The notes under the pieces were generated by a model. That model was not told the DNA's origin. It ran no database searches and was given only the letters and a program-made list of their open reading frames with translations. From assembly GCA_016716275.1 (NCBI GenBank), contig JADJWR010000002.1, positions 806,001 to 870,000 on the forward strand: a DNA stretch of 64,000 nucleotides, given 5' to 3'. This document shows, piece after piece, positions 59,153-64,000 of the stretch; position 1 is the first letter of the stretch; each line of letters opens with the position of its first letter. The position numbers and the translations under genes are program-made. Source of the stretch: Burkholderiales bacterium (GTDB lineage: Bacteria > Pseudomonadota > Gammaproteobacteria > Burkholderiales > Burkholderiaceae_F).

Positions 59153-60685
59153 ATGACGGCGCTGGCGAGGGAATCGGTGATCGGCGTGATCGGCGCCGGC
59201 GTGATGGGCGCCGGCATCGCCCAGGTCGCCGCCGCCGCCGGGCACACCGTGCTGCTGCTCGACGCGCAGCCGGAGGCGATTGCCCGTGCGCGGGCCGGCA
59301 TCGACAAGGACCTGCAGGCGCAGGTGCGCAAGGGCCGCCTGGCGGCCGAGCAGGCACAGGAGACGCTGGGCCGGATCAGGCCGGCCGACTGGGGCGATCT
59401 GGCCGGCTGCGCGCTGGTGATCGAGGCGATCGCCGAGGACCTGGAGGCCAAGCGCACGCTGCTGGCCCGCCTGCAGCAGGTGGTGGGCAGCCACTGCATC
59501 ATCGCCACCAATACCTCGTCGCTGTCGATCACCGCCATCGCCGCCGGCAGCGCGCACCCCGAGCGCGTGGTCGGCATGCACTTCTTCAACCCGCCGGCGC
59601 GGATGAGGCTGGTCGAGGTGGTGAGCGGCGTCGACACCTCGCCGGCAACCGCGCGCACCGTCTTCGCCACGGCCGAGGCCTGGGGCAAGAAGGCGGCCAC
59701 GGCAAAGAGCACGCCGGGCTTCATCGTCAACCGCATCGCGCGGCCGTTCTACGGCGAAGCCTGGATGGTGCTGTCGGAGAACGCCGCCTCGCCGGCGACG
59801 CTCGATGCGATCGTGCGCGACTGCGGCGGCTTCCCGATGGGACCGTTCGAGCTGATGGACCTGATCGGCCACGACGTCAACCTCAAGGTGACGCAGTCGG
59901 TGTTCGAGGCGACCTTCTTCGACCGCCGCTACGCGCCGTCGCTGGGCCAGCAGGAACTGGTGCGCGCCGGGCGGCTCGGCCGCAAGAGCGGGCGCGGCAT
60001 CTACGACTTCCGCGACGGCGCAGGCAGGCCGCAGCCGGCGGTGGAGACCGGTTCGGAGCCGGCCGGGCGGGTGGTCGCCGTGGGCTCGCTCGGCATCGCC
60101 ACGCCGATCATCACCCGGCTGGAGGCCGCCGGGGTCGACGTGGTGCGCGTGCAGGGCAGTGGGCGCGCCGCCGGTGCCGGCTGGCTGGAGATCGGCGCCG
60201 CGCGGCTGATGCTCGCCGACGGCCGTCCGGCGACCCGCCGCGCCGCCGAGGACGGCCACGAGCACCTGATCCTGTTCGACCTGGCGCTCGACTACGCCAG
60301 CACGCCGCGGCTCGGCCTGGCGCCGGCCGACCAGTGCGGCGGGGCGGCGCTGCGCACCGTCTGCGCGACGCTCTCGCGGGCGGGCTTCGCCTGCTCGCCG
60401 ATGGACGACGTGGCCGGGATGATCGTGCTGCGCATCATCGCGATGCTGGTCAACGAGGCCGCCGACGCGGTCGCCTACGGCATCTGCACGGCGGACGCGA
60501 TCGACGACGCGATGCGCTACGGCGTCAACTACCCGCGCGGGCCGATGGCCTGGGCGGAGAGCGTCGGCCTGGACTTCTTCGCCCGCGTGCTGGCCAACCT
60601 GCGCGAGCACTACGGCGGCGAGCGCTATCGCACCTCGGTGCTGATCCAGCGCCGCGGCTGGACCCGCAGCGGCTTCCGCGAGTAG
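59153..60685 (+). CDS. paaH: PaaH, 3-hydroxyacyl-CoA dehydrogenase
   Basis: The 510-residue protein has the NAD motif VIGVIGAGVMGAGIAQVAAAAG, the 3HCDH motif MHFFNPPARMRLVEVV and GFIVNRIARPFYGEAW. A second, C-terminal 3HCDH domain (about 390-500) has GMIVLRIIAMLVNEAADAV. It oxidises the 3-hydroxy intermediate (3-hydroxyadipyl-CoA) in lower phenylacetate degradation. It is tightly packed between paaG and paaI. Confidence 0.94.
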   Translation: MTALARESVIGVIGAGVMGAGIAQVAAAAGHTVLLLDAQPEAIARARAGIDKDLQAQVRKGRLAAEQAQETLGRIRPADWGDLAGCALVIEAIAEDLEAKRTLLARLQQVVGSHCIIATNTSSLSITAIAAGSAHPERVVGMHFFNPPARMRLVEVVSGVDTSPATARTVFATAEAWGKKAATAKSTPGFIVNRIARPFYGEAWMVLSENAASPATLDAIVRDCGGFPMGPFELMDLIGHDVNLKVTQSVFEATFFDRRYAPSLGQQELVRAGRLGRKSGRGIYDFRDGAGRPQPAVETGSEPAGRVVAVGSLGIATPIITRLEAAGVDVVRVQGSGRAAGAGWLEIGAARLMLADGRPATRRAAEDGHEHLILFDLALDYASTPRLGLAPADQCGGAALRTVCATLSRAGFACSPMDDVAGMIVLRIIAMLVNEAADAVAYGICTADAIDDAMRYGVNYPRGPMAWAESVGLDFFARVLANLREHYGGERYRTSVLIQRRGWTRSGFRE

Positions 60686-60689
60686 GGCG

Positions 60690-61142
60690 ATGGTCGAATC
60701 GCATCACCACAAGCCGGACCCGCAGACCGTCGCCGAGCGGGTGCGCGACAAGGTCTGGGCCGCCGACGCGGTGTCGCAGGGCCTCGGCATGCACATCGAC
60801 GTGATCGGGCCCGGCCATGCGCGGGTGTCGATGACGGTGCGGCCGGACATGGTCAACGGCTTCGGCCTGTGCCACGGTGGCGTCATCACCACGCTGGCCG
60901 ACACGGCGTTCGCCTTCGCCTGCAACAGCTACAACGAGCTGACGCTGGCCTCGGGCATCTTCATCGAGATACTGAACCCCGGCAACGTCGGCGACCGCCT
61001 GGTGGCCGAGGCGCACGAAGTGGTGGTGAACGGGCGGCTGGGCCTGTACGACATCGTCGTGACCAACCAGCACGGCAAGCAGGTGGCGCAGATGCGCGGC
61101 CGCTCGCACACCATCAAGGGCAAGCACATCGTCGAGTTCTGA
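60690..61142 (+). CDS. paaI: PaaI, hotdog-fold phenylacetyl-CoA-type thioesterase
   Basis: The 150-residue protein has the hotdog thioesterase motif FGLCHGGVITTLADTAFAFACN with the catalytic Asp in LADTAFA, followed by ASGIFIEILNPGNVGDRLVAEA. PaaI hydrolyses hydroxyphenylacetyl-CoA esters and so rescues CoA when the pathway stalls. It starts 4 bp after paaH and precedes paaK by 13 bp. Confidence 0.94.
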   Translation: MVESHHHKPDPQTVAERVRDKVWAADAVSQGLGMHIDVIGPGHARVSMTVRPDMVNGFGLCHGGVITTLADTAFAFACNSYNELTLASGIFIEILNPGNVGDRLVAEAHEVVVNGRLGLYDIVVTNQHGKQVAQMRGRSHTIKGKHIVEF

Positions 61143-61155
61143 CGAAGGAAAGCAC

Positions 61156-62469
61156 ATGAACGCCAAAGCCCCCGCCACCGCAGACCTGGAGCCGATCGAG
61201 CGCGCCCCGCAGGCCGAACTGCGGGCGCTGCAGCTCGAGCGGCTGCAATGGACGCTGGCGCACGTCTACCAGAACGTGCCGCACTACCGGCGCAGGTTCG
61301 ACGCCGCCGGGGTGAAGCCTGCCGACCTGAAGTCGCTGGCGGACCTGGCGAAGTTCCCGTTCACCACCAAGGCCGACCTGCGCGAGAACTACCCGTTCGG
61401 GCTGTTCGCCGTGCCGCGCGAGCAGGTGGTGCGCATCCACGCCTCCAGCGGCACCACCGGCAAGCCGACGGTGGTCGGCTACACGGCGAAGGACATCGAC
61501 ACCTGGGCCACCGTGATGGCGCGTTCGATCCGCGCCGCCGGCGGCCGGCCCGGCGACCTGGTGCACGTCGCCTACGGCTACGGCCTGTTCACCGGCGGGC
61601 TGGGCGCGCACTACGGCGCCGAGAAGCTCGGCTGCACGGTGATCCCGATGTCCGGCGGCATGACCGAGCGGCAGGTGCAGCTGATCCAGGATTTCAAGCC
61701 GCGCGTGATCATGGTCACGCCGTCGTACATGCTGGCGATCACCGAGGAAATGGAGCGACAGGGCATCGACCCGAAGTCGACCTCGCTGGCGATCGGCATC
61801 TTCGGCGCCGAGCCGTGGACGCCGGCGATGCGGCAGGCGATCGAAAGCAGGACGCGAATCGACGCCATCGACATCTACGGCCTGTCGGAGATCATCGGGC
61901 CGGGGGTGGCGCAGGAGTGCATCGAGACCAAGGACGGCCTGACGGTGTGGGAGGACCATTTCTACCCGGAGATCATCGATCCCGACAGCGGCGCCGTGCT
62001 GCCCGACGGCGAGAAGGGTGAACTGGTGTTCACCTCGCTCACCAAGGAGGCGCTGCCGATGATCCGCTACCGCACGCGCGATCTGACCCGGCTGTTGCCG
62101 CCGACCGCGCGCAGCATGCGGCGGATCGAGAAGATCACCGGCCGCTCGGACGACATGCTGATCATCCGCGGCGTGAATCTCTTCCCGACCCAGGTCGAGG
62201 AACTGATCCTCAAGCAGCCGGAGCTGACGCCGTACTACATGCTCGAGGTGACGCGGCCGGAGAACCTCGACGAGCTGACGGTGCACGTCGAGATGGGCTC
62301 CGACCTGGCCTACGGCGCGCAGGAGGCGCGCCACGCCGCGGCGCGCAAGCTGGAGCACAACATCAAGGCCTACATCGGCGTCAGCACGACGGTGCGTCTG
62401 GCGCTGCCCGGCGGCGTCGAGCGCTCGGTCGGCAAGGCCAAGCGCATCATGGACAAGCGACCGAAGTAG
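61156..62469 (+). CDS. paaK: PaaK, phenylacetate-CoA ligase
   Basis: The 437-residue AMP-forming ligase has the P-loop HASSGTTGKPTVVGYT, the YGLSEIIGPGVAQECIE segment and the C-terminal GRSDDMLIIRGVNLFPTQVEELIL. It is close in length to the classic PaaK (about 437). It activates phenylacetate to phenylacetyl-CoA and commits carbon to the pathway. AGGAAAG precedes the start. Confidence 0.96.
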   Translation: MNAKAPATADLEPIERAPQAELRALQLERLQWTLAHVYQNVPHYRRRFDAAGVKPADLKSLADLAKFPFTTKADLRENYPFGLFAVPREQVVRIHASSGTTGKPTVVGYTAKDIDTWATVMARSIRAAGGRPGDLVHVAYGYGLFTGGLGAHYGAEKLGCTVIPMSGGMTERQVQLIQDFKPRVIMVTPSYMLAITEEMERQGIDPKSTSLAIGIFGAEPWTPAMRQAIESRTRIDAIDIYGLSEIIGPGVAQECIETKDGLTVWEDHFYPEIIDPDSGAVLPDGEKGELVFTSLTKEALPMIRYRTRDLTRLLPPTARSMRRIEKITGRSDDMLIIRGVNLFPTQVEELILKQPELTPYYMLEVTRPENLDELTVHVEMGSDLAYGAQEARHAAARKLEHNIKAYIGVSTTVRLALPGGVERSVGKAKRIMDKRPK

Positions 62470-62478
62470 CGTAGCCGT

Positions 62479-62550
62479 CATCCCGGCGGCCGGCACGGCT
62501 GGGGGACCCGGCGTCGCATTCGACAATGGCCCCGGCCTGCGCCGGGGCGA
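62479..62550. repeat. Intercistronic palindromic repeat between paaK and paaA
   Basis: The spacer starts GTCATCCCGG at 62478, the typical edge of the dispersed repeat also seen at 56370. It contains a perfect 7-bp hairpin (CCCCGGC, CTGC loop, GCCGGGG at 62530-62547) just ahead of the paaA ribosome site GAGGAAAAT. It may affect mRNA stability or partial termination within the operon. Confidence 0.6.
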
Positions 62551-62564
62551 CGAGGAAAATAGCC

Positions 62565-63575
62565 ATGTACACCCAAGCCATCGACATCCCGCAGGGCGGC
62601 AAGGAAGAGGCGCCGCGCGGGCCGCGCTCGCTGCAGGACGGCGAGTACGAGGCCGAGTTCGACGCGCGCGTGGCGCGCGGCGAGTTCGTCGAGCCGAAGG
62701 ACTGGATGCCCGAGGCCTACCGCAAGACTCTGGTGCGGCAGATCAGCCAGCACGCGCACTCGGAGATCGTCGGCATGCTGCCGGAGGGCAACTGGATCAC
62801 CCGCGCGCCGTCGCTCAAGCGCAAGGCCATCCTGCTGGCCAAGGTGCAGGACGAGGGCGGCCACGGCATGTACCTGTACGCGGCGGCCGAGACGCTCGGC
62901 GTCTCGCGCGACGAGCTGATCGAGGCGCTGCACTCGGGCAAGGCCAAGTACTCGTCGATCTTCAACTACCCGACGCTCAGCTGGGCCGACATCGGCGTGA
63001 TCGGCTGGCTGGTCGATGGCGCGGCGATCATGAACCAGATCCCGCTGTGCCGCTGCTCGTACGGCCCGTACGCGCGGGCGATGATCCGCATCTGCAAGGA
63101 GGAGTCGTTCCACCAGCGGCAGGGCTACGACCTGCTGCTGACGATGATGAAGGGCACTGTCGAGCAGCGCGAGCTGGTGCAGGACGCGGTGAACCGCTGG
63201 TGGTGGCCGGCGCTGATGATGTTCGGCCCGCACGACTCGGCGTCGACCCACTCCGGCGACTCGAGCAAGTGGGGCATCAAGCGGATCAGCAACGACGACC
63301 TGCGGCAGAAGTTCGTCGACGCCACCGTGCCGCAGGCGAAGGTGCTGGGCGTGACGCTTCCCGATCCGATGCTTTCGTGGAACGAGGCGCGCGGCCACTG
63401 GGACTTCGGGCCGATCGACTGGCAGGAGTTCTGGAACGTCGTCGCCGGCCACGGCCAGTGCAACCGCGACCGGCTGGCCGATCGCGTCCAGGCCTGGGAG
63501 GACGGCGCCTGGGTGCGCGAGGCGGCGCTGGCGCACGCCCAGAAGCAGCGCCACCGCGACCGGCTGGCGGCGTGA
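62565..63575 (+). CDS. paaA: PaaA, catalytic subunit of 1,2-phenylacetyl-CoA epoxidase
   Basis: The 336-residue protein is the di-iron subunit of the PaaABCE multicomponent monooxygenase. It has the EXXH pair in KVQDEGGHGMYLYAAAETLG and EESFHQRQGYDLL, and the conserved RWWWPALMMFGPHDSAS and LGVTLPDP. It epoxidises the ring of phenylacetyl-CoA with O2 and NADPH-derived electrons. The start at ATG 62565 follows GAGGAAAAT; an upstream in-frame ATG (62526) lies in the repeat and is not used by the family. Confidence 0.96.
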   Translation: MYTQAIDIPQGGKEEAPRGPRSLQDGEYEAEFDARVARGEFVEPKDWMPEAYRKTLVRQISQHAHSEIVGMLPEGNWITRAPSLKRKAILLAKVQDEGGHGMYLYAAAETLGVSRDELIEALHSGKAKYSSIFNYPTLSWADIGVIGWLVDGAAIMNQIPLCRCSYGPYARAMIRICKEESFHQRQGYDLLLTMMKGTVEQRELVQDAVNRWWWPALMMFGPHDSASTHSGDSSKWGIKRISNDDLRQKFVDATVPQAKVLGVTLPDPMLSWNEARGHWDFGPIDWQEFWNVVAGHGQCNRDRLADRVQAWEDGAWVREAALAHAQKQRHRDRLAA

Positions 63576-63682
63576 GTCCCGTGCACCGTCCTGTAGACCC
63601 ATCCCCACCCCAAGGCCGGAGCCGCGCGCTGGCAGGCGCGCGTCGCTGCGGCGGCGCCGAGCGATGCTCGGCGAAACCCCGC

Positions 63683-63705
63683 CTCCGCCCCCTTGAAAGG
63701 GGGAA
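63683..63705. repeat. Hairpin in the paaA-paaB spacer
   Basis: In the 148-bp spacer, CCCCCTT and AAGGGGG (63688-63703) form a 7-bp stem with a 2-base loop, with an A-rich flank and GAATTCAGAGGAG after it, which supplies the paaB ribosome site. The left part of the spacer is GC-rich and resembles other low-complexity repeats of the genome. An mRNA-processing or attenuation role is possible. Confidence 0.5.
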
Positions 63706-63723
63706 TTCAGAGGAGCTTCGCTC

Positions 63724-64000
63724 ATGAGCAGGAACGAATGGCCGCTGTGGGAGGTGTTCATCCGCAGCAAGGGCGGTCTGGATCACAAGCACTGCGGCAG
63801 CGTGCACGCGCCGGACGCCAAGATGGCTCTGGCCAACGCGCGCGACGTCTACACCCGGCGCCTGGAGGGCGTGAGCATCTGGGTGGTGCGCGCCGACCAG
63901 ATCCACGCCTCGGATCCCGACGCCAAGCCGGAGATGTTCGACCCGGCCGAGGACAAGATCTACCGGCATCCGACCTTCTACACGCTGCCCGACGAAGTCA
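63724..64000 (+). CDS. paaB: PaaB, subunit of 1,2-phenylacetyl-CoA epoxidase (3' truncated by window end)
   Basis: The first 92 residues are present: MSRNEWPLWEVFIRSKGGLD, HKHCGSVHAPDAKMALANARDVYTRR and EGVSIWVVRADQIHASDP. They match PaaB (about 95 residues) almost to the end; only the last few residues are outside the window. PaaB is an accessory subunit of the PaaABCE epoxidase. GAGGAG precedes the ATG. paaC, paaD and paaE are expected just beyond the window. Confidence 0.95.
   Translation, partial: MSRNEWPLWEVFIRSKGGLDHKHCGSVHAPDAKMALANARDVYTRRLEGVSIWVVRADQIHASDPDAKPEMFDPAEDKIYRHPTFYTLPDEV

Noticed and set aside
58256..60610. A 784-codon open frame on the minus strand opposite paaG and paaH
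   Set aside because: Composition is that of a shadow frame (Arg, His, Gln, Gly) and it covers the paa genes completely, with no motif of its own.
1..64000. tRNA or rRNA genes, CRISPR array, prophage, toxin-antitoxin pair or complete insertion sequence
   Set aside because: I looked for each along both strands and found no supporting structure; a covariance-model scan would be needed to exclude a tRNA with certainty.

Overview
This 64 kb window is a dense, very GC-rich bacterial chromosome segment with little intergenic space. Many start/stop pairs overlap as ATGA or TGATG. The combination of a paaYN-GHIKAB phenylacetate cluster in the order described for Azoarcus, flavocytochrome c sulfide dehydrogenase, glcDEF, a Sphaeroides-heme-protein cytochrome cluster and many periplasmic c-type cytochromes points to a respiratory betaproteobacterium, probably Rhodocyclales-like. 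That placement is an inference from gene content, not a phylogenetic result. I see no rRNA, tRNA, CRISPR array, prophage or complete insertion sequence.

Layout. 1-2.7 kb: end of a PEP-mutase-family gene, a gene-poor stretch and an exported amidohydrolase. 2.7-6.3 kb (minus): NarL-type response regulator, 7TM histidine kinase, DUF72 protein. 6.5-10.1 kb (minus): pdxH, then EamA exporter, MFS transporter and ChaC-like cyclotransferase as one operon. 10.3-18.5 kb: a glycine-zipper lipoprotein, tandem UspA, TAXI-type binding protein with nicotinamidase, a long DUF349 protein, DUF1810 and a methyltransferase. 18.7-23.6 kb: flavocytochrome c fccAB, chromate transporter with PadR regulator, and a hexaheme lipocytochrome. 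23.7-25.8 kb: a poly-G anomaly, then a DsrE-like protein and fatty-acid-hydroxylase-superfamily protein divergent from an ArsR-rhodanese regulator, with a perfect 16-bp-arm palindrome between them. 25.9-30.7 kb: DUF3422, GIN-domain protein, histone H1-like protein and an ILVBL/HACL2-like ThDP enzyme, followed by dispersed repeats.

31.2-40.0 kb (minus): an eight-gene operon with a PotABCD-like ABC importer, a three-subunit flavin dehydrogenase (alpha, [2Fe-2S] gamma and beta as in opine oxidase or D-hydroxyproline dehydrogenase) and one more DAO-type flavoenzyme. A divergent GntR/UTRA regulator lies across an 18-bp perfect palindrome. 40.0-45.0 kb (minus): glcDEF-lrgAB, which suggests that LrgAB moves glycolate here, as its plastid relative PLGG1 does. 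45.0-51.4 kb: a monoheme cytochrome, a phosphoethanolamine transferase, and a six-gene operon of PepSY protein, SHP (DUF1924), diheme cytochrome, cytochrome b561 and an OmpR-type two-component pair. 51.4-53.7 kb (minus): DUF937, DUF2799 lipoprotein and a membrane protein.

53.7-64 kb: the phenylacetate locus. paaN and paaY, with a flavin monooxygenase and DUF2783 protein, run on the minus strand; paaGHIKAB run on the plus strand, with paaB cut by the window end. A TetR/PaaR-like operator lies between paaN and paaG. Together these encode CoA activation, epoxidation, isomerisation, ring-opening aldehyde oxidation, beta-oxidation and thioesterase proofreading. The separate oxepin-CoA hydratase that the short PaaN should require is not in the window.
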